From contig JABLXV010000032.1 in the NCBI GenBank assembly GCA_013177895.1, forward strand, positions 23,643 to 87,642: a stretch of 64,000 bases of DNA, in the 5' to 3' direction. The stretch is from Brevinematales bacterium. Its GTDB lineage: Bacteria > Spirochaetota > Brevinematia > Brevinematales > GWF1-51-8. Positions 28,402 through 36,691 of this stretch are shown piece after piece. Within the stretch, counting starts at the first letter, position 1. Each line of letters begins with the position of its first letter. A program made the position numbers and the translations under genes. The notes below the pieces were generated by a model. It did no database searches. It saw only the letters and a list, made by a program, of their open reading frames with translations, and was not told the DNA's origin.

Positions 28402-29636
28402 GGAGATTTTTTTCGGCGATAGGAAGGTTCTTTCAGAGACTTTGGCAGTATATCGAAATCATCTATAAAAAATTCAACGACGATCTTTGTTTTCAGGGCG
28501 CATCCGCGCTTTCGTTCAATACGGTTTTATCGTTAGTGCCGCTGTTCACCCTTGTCCTCGCGATTATCACATCGATGCAGGCGTTTCAGGGCGTGGAAAA
28601 CAATATCAAGCAATTCATCTTCGACCGGTTTATCCCCGAACAGGCGCAGGTGATCGAAAACTATATCGAGGAGTTTTCGAGGAACCTGCAGGCGATGAAT
28701 ATCATCAGCATTATCGGCGTACTTCTGGCGGGAGTATTTCTGCTGGTATCGCTCGAGAACTTCCTGAACAAGATATGGAAGGTGAAAAAACAGCGCGGGT
28801 TTATCCGCTCGATTATCAATTACTGGACAGTACTTACGCTCGGGCCGATCTTTCTCGGCGGGTCGTTCTATATCACCGAGTTGATGAAGCAGTACGCATT
28901 GATTCACCCGTTCCTCACTGGCATCACCGCGTTTATCACCTCCTATTCCCTGAATACCGCGCTGATGTTTCTGATGTATTACGTCATGCCGTTCCATAAG
29001 GTAAAAATCCGCGCGGCTCTGGGGGGAGCGTTATTCTCGGGATTCTGTTATGAAATTCTCCGCACCTATTTCGGCGAAATTCCCGCGAAGCTGAATTATG
29101 ATAAAATCTACGGGGCGGTCGCTATCCTGCCGATTTTCCTGTTCTGGATCTACCTGATCTGGATTACCATCCTGATCGGGGCGGAGATCGCCTACTTCAT
29201 TCAGTACCCGCCCTCGCTTAATAAAAAATTCTTCTCAAATTCGAATATTTTTATCGTGGAGCTTTCTGTTTTCTTTTATATTGTGCGCAACTATCTGGAG
29301 GACGGGATAAAGCTGGAAAAAGAAAACCTGTCTATGAAGCTTTCCGACTTCGATCCTGAAATGATCCGGCGGGCATTGGATACCCTCTCCGAACGTTCGC
29401 TGATACTGTTAACCGACGAACGGGGTTATATCCCCTATTCCGAGCCGGTTAAACAGAACCTCGGGGCGATCATCGGCGCTATCCTCGGGATACGCGAAAT
29501 CCCTGTCTCTGAGATGACCGGCATCCCCGAGTACCGGCAGGTACTGAACGACCTGAATACCATTATTGAAAAGCATTTCCATGAGGATATTTTTAAGCTG
29601 TTAGACAAGGAAACCCGTCCCGCGGTAACCGGATAA
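28377..29636 (+). CDS. YihY/BrkB family inner-membrane protein
   Basis: 419 aa with about six membrane helices in the first 290 residues (FQGASALSFNTVLSLVPLF, the WTVLTLGPIFLGGSFYI helix, YGAVAILPIFLFWIYLIWI). The pattern is that of the YihY/virulence factor BrkB family, once mislabelled ribonuclease BN. The C-terminal 130 residues look like a winged-helix-type cytoplasmic tail (MIRRALDTLSERSLILLTDE). The function of the family is unsettled; transport or envelope integrity has been proposed. Confidence 0.88.
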   Translation: MEKTHPAIGRFFSAIGRFFQRLWQYIEIIYKKFNDDLCFQGASALSFNTVLSLVPLFTLVLAIITSMQAFQGVENNIKQFIFDRFIPEQAQVIENYIEEFSRNLQAMNIISIIGVLLAGVFLLVSLENFLNKIWKVKKQRGFIRSIINYWTVLTLGPIFLGGSFYITELMKQYALIHPFLTGITAFITSYSLNTALMFLMYYVMPFHKVKIRAALGGALFSGFCYEILRTYFGEIPAKLNYDKIYGAVAILPIFLFWIYLIWITILIGAEIAYFIQYPPSLNKKFFSNSNIFIVELSVFFYIVRNYLEDGIKLEKENLSMKLSDFDPEMIRRALDTLSERSLILLTDERGYIPYSEPVKQNLGAIIGAILGIREIPVSEMTGIPEYRQVLNDLNTIIEKHFHEDIFKLLDKETRPAVTG

Positions 29637-29654
29637 AAACATTTCGATTCAAAG

Positions 29655-29682
29655 TTGACTAATAAAACATTTAGGTTATAAT
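29655..29682 (+). promoter_or_regulatory. Sigma-70 type promoter of the slipin gene
   Basis: TTGACT and a perfect TATAAT with a 16-bp spacer, then AGGAGG before the ATG at 29715. Confidence 0.65.
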
Positions 29683-29714
29683 ATATTTAAAAGGCAAGCT
29701 CAGGAGGAAACAGA

Positions 29715-30452
29715 ATGGAATGGTTAGTGATTACTATCGCAGCGATTTTCCTGATTATTTTACTGTCCAGTCTTAAAATCATTAGGGAATACGAACGTCT
29801 CGTCGTATTTCGTTTCGGACGCTTTTTTAAGGTAAAAGGGCCGGGGTTTGTAGTGATTATTCCCGGGGTCGATCAGGTAACCAAGATCGCCACCCGTACG
29901 GTAACCATGGACGTACCGCCGCAGGATGTTATCACACGTGATAATGTCTCGGTATCCGTCAACGCGGTTGTATATTTCCGTGTTATCTTTCCTGAAAAAG
30001 CTATTATCGAGGTACAGGATTTCCAGTATGCCACATCCCAGATGGCGCAGACTATTCTCCGCAGCGTAGTGGGCGAATTCGATCTGGACGGACTACTTTC
30101 CCAGCGCGAATCGATCAATGAAAAGCTCGAGGTGCTTCTCGACCTTGCGACTGACCCGTGGGGTATCAAGGTTTCCGCGGTGGAGATCAAGCATGTCGAC
30201 CTGCCCGAAGAGATGAAGCGCGCGATGGCTCGTCAGGCTGAAGCCGAGAGAGAAAGACGCGCGAAAATAATCGCCGCAAGCGGCGAATTGGAAGCGTCCC
30301 AGAAACTGCTGGAAGCCGCGCAAAAAATGGCTTTGGAACCGGTAACTATTCAACTGCGCTACCTCCAGACTCTCAACGAGATCTCGGCGGAAAACGCTAC
30401 AACGATCGTTTTCCCGATTCCTATTGATATGTTCAAGATATTCCAGAAATAA
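29715..30452 (+). CDS. Slipin (SPFH/band 7 membrane protein)
   Basis: 245 aa: one N-terminal membrane helix (2-21), an SPFH domain (about 22-175; [47 protein letters not shown]) and a C-terminal coiled coil ([15 protein letters not shown]). Slipins form large membrane-associated rings that organise membrane domains; many sit beside NfeD proteases, but none is next to this gene. It is a single-gene unit with its own promoter and a hairpin after it. Confidence 0.92.
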   Translation: MEWLVITIAAIFLIILLSSLKIIREYERLVVFRFGRFFKVKGPGFVVIIPGVDQVTKIATRTVTMDVPPQDVITRDNVSVSVNAVVYFRVIFPEKAIIEVQDFQYATSQMAQTILRSVVGEFDLDGLLSQRESINEKLEVLLDLATDPWGIKVSAVEIKHVDLPEEMKRAMARQAEAERERRAKIIAASGELEASQKLLEAAQKMALEPVTIQLRYLQTLNEISAENATTIVFPIPIDMFKIFQK

Positions 30453-30461
30453 AACTCACTC

Positions 30462-30490
30462 GAAGGCAGGGCTATGCCCTGCCTTCATTT
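30462..30490 (+). terminator. Probable terminator of the slipin gene
   Basis: Perfect 11-bp stem (30462-30472 with 30476-30486) with a 3-base loop, 10 bp after the stop. Only a short T-run (ATTT) follows, so termination may be partial or Rho-assisted. Confidence 0.6.
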
Positions 30491-30539
30491 AAAAACTTAT
30501 GGCAATAAAAATATATTCAAATCAATAAGATTGTCCTGT

Positions 30540-30566
30540 TAAGGATACACCCATTTATGCCGATTT
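30540..30566 (+). promoter_or_regulatory. Candidate sigma-28 (flagellar) promoter of fliS
   Basis: TAAGGATA, 11 bp, then GCCGATTT, compared with the flagellar consensus TAAAGTTT-N11-GCCGATAA: the spacing is exact, the -10 matches at six of eight and the -35 at five of eight. It ends 36 bp before the fliS ATG. A TATAAT at 30567-30572 overlaps but has no good -35 at the usual distance. Confidence 0.5.
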
Positions 30567-30602
30567 TATAATAGTAATGTTTTTTCAAGCGAGGGTCTTG
30601 CC

Positions 30603-31016
30603 ATGGAAGGGTATAAGAATTACAGGGAAATTGAGATTGAGACTGCGAGCGGATTGAAGCTGGTTGTTATGCTCTATGCAGGCGCGATAAAATTCCTCAA
30701 TCTCGCGATTGACGGTATCAATGAAAGGAAGCTCGATATCGCTAATAACAATATTATTAAGGTTCAGGATATTATCTCGGAACTCATCACCTCATTGAAT
30801 TTTGAGGCCGGTGAAATCGCCCATAATCTTTATAGTCTGTATGTCTATATAAACCGCAGACTACTGGAAGCCAATCTGCAAAAAAACAGTGAAATTCTTC
30901 TGGAAGCGGCCAACCTGATCACGACGCTGAAAGACGCATGGGATATACTGCTGAAAAACCAGAAGCCCGAAGTAGTAAAAACCGCGGCGCCTTCCCGTTT
31001 AAATATCTCGGGCTGA
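30603..31016 (+). CDS. fliS: Flagellar export chaperone FliS
   Basis: 137-aa helical bundle protein. The motif ASGLKLVVMLYAGAIKFLNLA (begins near 15) is the FliS signature, followed by helices of the usual length. FliS binds flagellin C-termini and prevents early polymerisation; in spirochaetes the clients are the FlaB core proteins, none of which is in this window. It opens a four-gene cluster (27 bp to the acidic protein) behind a possible sigma-28 promoter. The C-terminal tail (KPEVVKTAAPSRLNISG) is likely disordered. Confidence 0.9.
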   Translation: MEGYKNYREIEIETASGLKLVVMLYAGAIKFLNLAIDGINERKLDIANNNIIKVQDIISELITSLNFEAGEIAHNLYSLYVYINRRLLEANLQKNSEILLEAANLITTLKDAWDILLKNQKPEVVKTAAPSRLNISG

Positions 31017-31043
31017 TTTTAAATATCCTTTTTGGGGAAAAAG

Positions 31044-34000
31044 ATGTCTTTGGAGAAAAACGAAATTTTTGATGATCTTGAAATCGATCTGAATATCGAA
31101 ACTATTACCCTCGATGATATCGAATTATCCGAAATCGAGGATGAGAATCTCAATAATTCGACCGATTTCACTAATGAGGAACTGAACGATGTTAAGGTTA
31201 CCGAATTCAACGCAGGCGACCTTAATTCTCCTGTAGAAGACAGCGATATCGCATTCGAAGCGCCCGCTCCCGTGGAATTACAGGCGTCCTATGCGGCTCC
31301 TACTCCATCCCCGGCGCCTATAGAGGAAACTACTCAGATTGAATTAGAGGAGACCCCCGTTGAAATTGACGAGCCCGCTCCTTCCGCAAATCTGGGCGCG
31401 AATGAAACATTAAATATCCTACAGGTTACCCCGGAACCTGAAATTCCCCAGGAAGAAGCGCTTCCCATTCCTTCCGAGGACGACCGTTTATTCAATCAAT
31501 CCAAAGCGCTAAAAGACGCCTATGTCATTGAGGCAAGCACCGAAATCATTTCCATCAACGGCAGCGATCTCGACCGTATGATTAACGACGCGGAAAGCCA
31601 ACTCAAGGGTTCATCCTCAGAGGACGAAGTCCGCATGATTGACGAGCCCCTTGTTCTGGATACCCCGGATTTCGAGCCGGACGAACCCCCTGTCGAGACT
31701 ATTCCCGTTTCCGAAGTCGCCCCGGCACAGGGGATTGACCTGAACGATATAAACGATGATAACTTCGAATTGAATATAGAAGAATCCCGACAGCCCGAGG
31801 AAGAAGTCGTCTTTACCAGCGAACCCACCGAGGAAATCCGTGAGACTCTACCGGATGAAATTCCCGAGCTCGATCTCGACCTATCGGCGGTCACATCGAT
31901 AGACGATGACGACGACGATGCGCCTATCGCGCTCTCAATGGATGAATTAAATAATATAGAAGTGACCGAGGAACCCGAGGAGATGAGTATCGCTCCCGCA
32001 GGGGAATCCCCCGCCTCAGAACCGATCGCTATTGTCGATGAGGAACTTGTCGAGGTTAGCGTGGGCGATTCGTATGCTGAAGAAACTCCGATGCTGGACA
32101 TGAGCCGCGAGTTCGAATCGGATATTACTGACGGCGAAGTTCCTGTCGAAGGGCTTTCGGATCTACCGTCCTTTGAGGAAGAAATGCCGGTTTCTAATAT
32201 ATCGCCCGTATCCAGTCTTGATGAGGGCGAGATGGAACTCGAAATGATGATCGAAGAGCCGCAGGAACTGACTGTTAACGAACTCCCTACCCAGCCCGCT
32301 TCGGAGGAAGAATTAGGCCTCGAAGCCCCGGTAAAATTCGACGCTATCGCGCTTGATGCGGGTTCGGAACCTGAACTGGAAGAAGTTTCCGCTGAAATAG
32401 GGCTTACCCCATCTCCTACTGAAGCCGAAGAGCCGTTTATAATAGAGGAAGCCGAATCTCCCGTTATGGCTGGAGATTTCGAAACACCCGCAATGATCGA
32501 AGAAACTGAAAACGAGCCTATTGTGCTTGTGTCCGAAGATATAGAACTTACTCCTGCTCCCGCGGAGACCGAAGAGCCTTTTATTTTTGAAGAGGCTGAA
32601 TCTCCCGCGATGAGCGACCAATTCGAGACTCCTGTCACCATTGAGGAGACATCCGATGAACCTATCGAATTAGTCTCGGGGGATATTGAGCTTACTCCCG
32701 TTCCCGCGGAGATTGAGGAACCTATCGTTCTTGAAGAGGCTGAATCTCCCGCGATGAGCGACCAATTCGAGACTCCTGTCACCATTGAGGAGACATCCGA
32801 TGAGCCTATCGAATTAGTTTCGGGGGATATTGAGCTTACTCCCGTTCCCGCGGAGATTGAGGAACCTATCGTTCTTGAAGAGGCGGAATCTCCCGCGATG
32901 GGCGACCAATTCGAGACTCCTGTGGATTTAGATGAAGCCGTAACCCCGTCGATACAGGAAGAGACTTCCGAGCCGTTGACATTCGAGGTTTCGGAATCCC
33001 CCATGATGCACGAAGAACCCGAGTTCGAGATGATGGAGACCCCAATCCTTCCCGACGAGCCGGTGTTCGCTCCCGATAGCGATATCACTGTCCCTGAAGA
33101 GCTGCCCCCTTCGGCATCCGAATCTCCCGTCGAGCCGGGTGTCCAGGAAGTACAGGAGATGCATGACGTCATCGATATAGTCGAACCCGAAGAGACGCCC
33201 CTGTCTGCCGCGCCTTCGTCAGCGCAACCCGATCTTTCATTGGAAGAGCCCCTGTTCGAACCGTTGGAAACCCCGACGGAGGAAATTGTCTTCGATAGTT
33301 CGGAAATCAGTACCGTTATGCCCACAACCTACGACCTCTCGGAACAACCTGTCATTGAAGAAACTCCTGTTGCAATAGAAGAACCGTTGGAGGTTCCGGA
33401 CGAAATAGAAACTGCCGCCGAGCCGGAACCGTTCGGCTCTATTTCCGAGGTCGAGGATACCGCTCCTCCCGCACCCGCACCCGCCGCTCACCCGCATGAG
33501 CTGGAAAAAACACCCCAGCGCACGCTGGTATCTACCGACGAGCAGGAAAAAGCGTCCCCGTCAGTGGAAATGGTTCCCCTCGAGGAAGAAATAGAAATGT
33601 CGCAGAACGATTTCGAGGAAATCGCGAAAATAGAAGAAGCTGAAGAATTTGAAGGAATTCAGGAAAACGAGTTTGATTCCGTCAATATCAGCGAGCCGGA
33701 AGTTCCCGAAGAAATGCAATTCGAGACCGGTTCTATGGAATTTCCAGAAACTGAATTTGCGCCCGAACCCGATTTTGCGGCCGAACCCGAGCCGGAACTT
33801 GTGCTTGAGTCGGACGAGCATGTCGAGATTGCCGTCGACGAACTGAACGAGATTCAGTCCGGGATACAGGGCGAAGCTATTCTATCGGAGATTCCCTACG
33901 AAATGGATTCCGCGCAGGAAACAGTCGTATCGCCGCATGACGAACCGGGCATACATCTTTCGCATGAACGGAAGGCGCAGATTATTGACGAGAAGGTTGT

Positions 34001-34154
34001 CAGCCTGAGCGACGATACCAAGACCGAAGTCAAGAAGATTTTGAAATATCTCGATACCCTGCTCGAGGACTTGCCCGAGGATAAAATCAGGAGATTCTCC
34101 CAGTCCGAATACTATGACCTGTATGTAAAAATTCTTGATAAACTGGGTGTGTAA
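31044..34154 (+). CDS. Giant acidic Glu/Pro-rich repeat protein, unknown function
   Basis: 1036 aa, without signal peptide or membrane helix. It is dominated by Glu, Asp, Pro, Ser, Val and Ile and has almost no basic residues except at the ends, so residues about 50-950 are probably disordered. A 48-residue repeat (starting EEAESPAMSDQFE) occurs in tandem at 32445-32924. The last 65 residues are different: basic and helical (KAQIIDEKVVSLSD; KTEVKKILKYLDTLLEDLP), a likely folded interaction domain. The ATG at 31044 follows GGGG by six bases; a TTG at 31032 is less likely. The stop is 2 bp before the GAF gene. Family unknown; a scaffold or entropic-bristle role is only a suggestion. Confidence 0.75.
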   Translation: MSLEKNEIFDDLEIDLNIETITLDDIELSEIEDENLNNSTDFTNEELNDVKVTEFNAGDLNSPVEDSDIAFEAPAPVELQASYAAPTPSPAPIEETTQIELEETPVEIDEPAPSANLGANETLNILQVTPEPEIPQEEALPIPSEDDRLFNQSKALKDAYVIEASTEIISINGSDLDRMINDAESQLKGSSSEDEVRMIDEPLVLDTPDFEPDEPPVETIPVSEVAPAQGIDLNDINDDNFELNIEESRQPEEEVVFTSEPTEEIRETLPDEIPELDLDLSAVTSIDDDDDDAPIALSMDELNNIEVTEEPEEMSIAPAGESPASEPIAIVDEELVEVSVGDSYAEETPMLDMSREFESDITDGEVPVEGLSDLPSFEEEMPVSNISPVSSLDEGEMELEMMIEEPQELTVNELPTQPASEEELGLEAPVKFDAIALDAGSEPELEEVSAEIGLTPSPTEAEEPFIIEEAESPVMAGDFETPAMIEETENEPIVLVSEDIELTPAPAETEEPFIFEEAESPAMSDQFETPVTIEETSDEPIELVSGDIELTPVPAEIEEPIVLEEAESPAMSDQFETPVTIEETSDEPIELVSGDIELTPVPAEIEEPIVLEEAESPAMGDQFETPVDLDEAVTPSIQEETSEPLTFEVSESPMMHEEPEFEMMETPILPDEPVFAPDSDITVPEELPPSASESPVEPGVQEVQEMHDVIDIVEPEETPLSAAPSSAQPDLSLEEPLFEPLETPTEEIVFDSSEISTVMPTTYDLSEQPVIEETPVAIEEPLEVPDEIETAAEPEPFGSISEVEDTAPPAPAPAAHPHELEKTPQRTLVSTDEQEKASPSVEMVPLEEEIEMSQNDFEEIAKIEEAEEFEGIQENEFDSVNISEPEVPEEMQFETGSMEFPETEFAPEPDFAAEPEPELVLESDEHVEIAVDELNEIQSGIQGEAILSEIPYEMDSAQETVVSPHDEPGIHLSHERKAQIIDEKVVSLSDDTKTEVKKILKYLDTLLEDLPEDKIRRFSQSEYYDLYVKILDKLGV
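32445..32924 (+). repeat. 144-bp coding tandem repeats in the acidic protein gene
   Basis: Period 144 bp (48 codons). Unit starts at 32445 (diverged), 32589, 32733 (nearly identical to the one before, only a few base changes) and a partial unit at 32877. The high identity of the second and third units indicates recent duplication or conversion. Confidence 0.9.
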
Positions 34155-34156
34155 AT

Positions 34157-35695
34157 ATGGGGCTTAGAGAAAAAGCGTCCAGATACCGTATCGGAAAAAA
34201 TGAAGACATCATCGAAAACTTTGACATCCTATTCGCGGGTAAAACGCTAACCCAGTCCGAACTGCTAGAGATAAAGATCGAGATAAAGAGTCGAATCTCG
34301 GAGATCACATCGATTCTCGACCGTAAACTGATCGATATGAACACTCTGTTCGAGATCGGCAAGGAACTGAACTCCACCCTGCTTGTGGACGATCTCCTGC
34401 AGATCGTAATTTTCACCTTAATGGGTCAATTCCAGGTATTCGACGTGGCAATCTTCTTTATACACGATTCCCGCGCCGAGCTCCACGCGCAGAAGGGTTT
34501 TTCCGAACTCCCGGGGTTTGAATTTTCCTCGAAGTTTATCGAGTATGTCGGGACGAACGATATCGCGCTTGCGGTAGACGAACTTCTCGATTACCCCGAC
34601 GAATATACCCATCTTTTCAATTCCGGCGCGACGCTGGTAATTCCCGTCAAGGGGAAAAATCGCCTGATGGGGATGATTTTCCTCGGCGCGAAAATGAATA
34701 CGGAAAAATTTACCCCCGAGGAAAAGAGTTTCACCTATACCCTTGCGTCCCTCGCTGGAATTGCGATCGATAACGCGCGTCTTTACAGCGAGCTCGACAA
34801 GCGTTATCAGGAACTATCCACCCTGTACAAGGTCAGCAATGTCATCAACTCGTCGGACGATTACGACCTCGTGCTTGCCCTGATACTCGAAACGATAACT
34901 ACCGGGTTCGGTGTGAAGAAGGCGCTTGTTATTTCGCATGACGACGATATTTACCGGATAGTCGAAACCGTCGGCATGGATTCATCCCTCAAGAGTATGG
35001 AAATCAATTTCACCAACACCGAAAATAAGATGATGGACGATAATGTCACGGGTATTCTCGATATCAATCCCGACCTATCCCAGTATGCCGCGGATTTCCT
35101 GAGATGCCTGTTTATCCCGTTAAAAAGCGTCGCCGCGAAAGTCGGTGCGATTCTCATCTTCGAATTCGAGCATTATTCCATACATCCTGAAAACACCGAC
35201 CTCATCAATCTCTTCTCGATTATCGCATCCCAGATCGCGCCGCCGGTCTTTATGACGAAACTGATGAAGCTCGAGAAGGAGAAAATTCAGGATCCGTTCA
35301 CTCCCCTGCTCGATCTGATCAATAAGGAAATCGAGAAGGTCGAGAACTTCGGGATGGACATCACGTTCGGGATGCTCAAACTGACGAACTTCAATAAATA
35401 TATCGAATTTTACGGCGGCGGAAAGGCGTTCCAGAAATTTGACGCGCTCGCGGGTAAAATCAAGAAAGACCTGCCCCCTGAAGTAAAACCCGTCCGTTAC
35501 GGTTCGAATAAAATCCTTTTTATCATGCCCGCGTTAGCGCAGACGGATTTCGAGGATGTTAAAGATACTATTATTCACACATCCCAGTCGTTTTTTCAGG
35601 ACGATCAGGAAGTGGACATCGGCATCGATTTCCTCTCCGTAAAATATCCCGACGACACCGAAGATAAATACGCTATTCTTTCCAGAATTGAATAA
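34157..35695 (+). CDS. Tandem-GAF protein with degenerate GGDEF-like domain
   Basis: 512 aa: a helical N-terminus (1-50), two GAF-like domains (about 55-215 and 225-390), and a C-terminal domain (about 400-512) that follows the GGDEF fold pattern (MDITFGMLKLTNFNKYIEFYG). Where the GGDEF signature should be, the sequence is RYGSNKILFIMP, so cyclase activity is very unlikely. It may bind GTP or c-di-GMP, or only scaffold. The start is 2 bp after the acidic protein stop and the FapA-like gene follows by 9 bp. The degenerate domain call is by pattern, not alignment. Confidence 0.75.
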   Translation: MGLREKASRYRIGKNEDIIENFDILFAGKTLTQSELLEIKIEIKSRISEITSILDRKLIDMNTLFEIGKELNSTLLVDDLLQIVIFTLMGQFQVFDVAIFFIHDSRAELHAQKGFSELPGFEFSSKFIEYVGTNDIALAVDELLDYPDEYTHLFNSGATLVIPVKGKNRLMGMIFLGAKMNTEKFTPEEKSFTYTLASLAGIAIDNARLYSELDKRYQELSTLYKVSNVINSSDDYDLVLALILETITTGFGVKKALVISHDDDIYRIVETVGMDSSLKSMEINFTNTENKMMDDNVTGILDINPDLSQYAADFLRCLFIPLKSVAAKVGAILIFEFEHYSIHPENTDLINLFSIIASQIAPPVFMTKLMKLEKEKIQDPFTPLLDLINKEIEKVENFGMDITFGMLKLTNFNKYIEFYGGGKAFQKFDALAGKIKKDLPPEVKPVRYGSNKILFIMPALAQTDFEDVKDTIIHTSQSFFQDDQEVDIGIDFLSVKYPDDTEDKYAILSRIE

Positions 35696-35704
35696 GGGGC
35701 GTTT

Positions 35705-36592
35705 ATGATCGAGAACCTGAGAGAAATCGCAGGAAATGTAACCCCTGAAATGAAAAATATTGAACACGATGGGCCGCTCGTTGTCAATGGCAATGTCGAA
35801 AGCGGGAGTTTCATAGTCGCTACAGGGGATATCCTGATTCACGGGGATGTCGAAAGCTCGAAAATCAAATCCATCAAAGGCCATGTCATTATCGACGGAG
35901 GCATCCGCGGGGTAAATTCCATTATTTACGCCAACGGCGGCGATGTGAAGGCGCGGTTTGTCTATAACGCAACGATCAAGGCCGAGGGCGATGTGGTCAT
36001 CAAGGATATGGCGATCGAAGCGCATATAATCACCAAGCACTCGTTATTCGTATTCGACGGGGAAGGGAAGATCGAGGGCGGCGAAGCGGAGGCGGGAATC
36101 GATATCGTCGCGAATTTCATCGGGAACAGTACCGCGCTCGCGACGGTCGTGCGGATATCCGACTTTAAACTCCGCGAACTTTATGCGTTCCTTTCGCGTA
36201 TCGAAATACAGGTGAAGGATATTACCGAGCAGATGAGCCATCTTGAGAAATTTATCGAGGTCATCCGCCTGCTCGGGAATAAGGTAATCACGCTGCCGAT
36301 GGAAAAGAAACAGGACCTCGCGCTGAAGGTAAAAAAGTATAACGAACTCAAGCTCCAGCTCGATCAATTTAACGAGGAAAAAAGTAAACTCGTCGTCGAA
36401 CAGAAAAAAGAGGACGAGCTCGAACGGACGGTGATTGTTAAACGCACCCTTTTCACCGGCGTCTATGTCTATATGGACAAAGCCAAACTACCAATCCAGC
36501 ACTCCTACGCGAATGTTATCCTCTATAAGCGCGTGATCATCATCATCGGCGATTACGATAAATTTATGTATCGCAAAAAATACGCATATTAA
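35705..36592 (+). CDS. Short FapA (DUF342) protein
   Basis: 295 aa containing only the FapA beta-helix (NGNVESGSFIVATGDILIHG, KAEGDVVIKDMAIEAH; about 25-140), the coiled coil (about 160-245) and the terminal strand segment (KRTLFTGVYVYMDKAK). It lacks the Jag and FapA N-domain of the 659-aa paralogue at 24167. It ends the fliS cluster. Because beta-helix FapA and bactofilin proteins self-assemble, a cytoplasmic scaffold role linked to flagella is reasonable but unproven. Confidence 0.83.
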   Translation: MIENLREIAGNVTPEMKNIEHDGPLVVNGNVESGSFIVATGDILIHGDVESSKIKSIKGHVIIDGGIRGVNSIIYANGGDVKARFVYNATIKAEGDVVIKDMAIEAHIITKHSLFVFDGEGKIEGGEAEAGIDIVANFIGNSTALATVVRISDFKLRELYAFLSRIEIQVKDITEQMSHLEKFIEVIRLLGNKVITLPMEKKQDLALKVKKYNELKLQLDQFNEEKSKLVVEQKKEDELERTVIVKRTLFTGVYVYMDKAKLPIQHSYANVILYKRVIIIIGDYDKFMYRKKYAY

Positions 36593-36648
36593 ACACTATT
36601 TTACCTCAGAATTATTCTTCTCCCATTTATTTTATTTTTTTATGATTT

Positions 36649-36680
36649 AGGTGTAAAATAATAGTAATTATTTTACACCT
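36649..36680. promoter_or_regulatory. Perfect 14-bp palindrome at the oxidoreductase promoter
   Basis: AGGTGTAAAATAAT, 4-base spacer AGTA, then its exact reverse complement. It ends 11 bp before the ATG of the downstream gene and contains a possible -10 (TAAAAT). No T-run follows and the gene starts directly after it, so an operator is more likely than a terminator. The binding protein is unknown. Confidence 0.7.
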
Positions 36681-36691
36681 GCAGGAAAAGA

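Noticed and set aside
31520..33325. Very long antisense open frame (601 codons, Ser/Gly-rich) opposite the acidic protein
   Set aside because: It mirrors the Glu/Pro-rich codons of the real gene; the composition is low-complexity, there is no ribosome site and the other strand has a clear operon.
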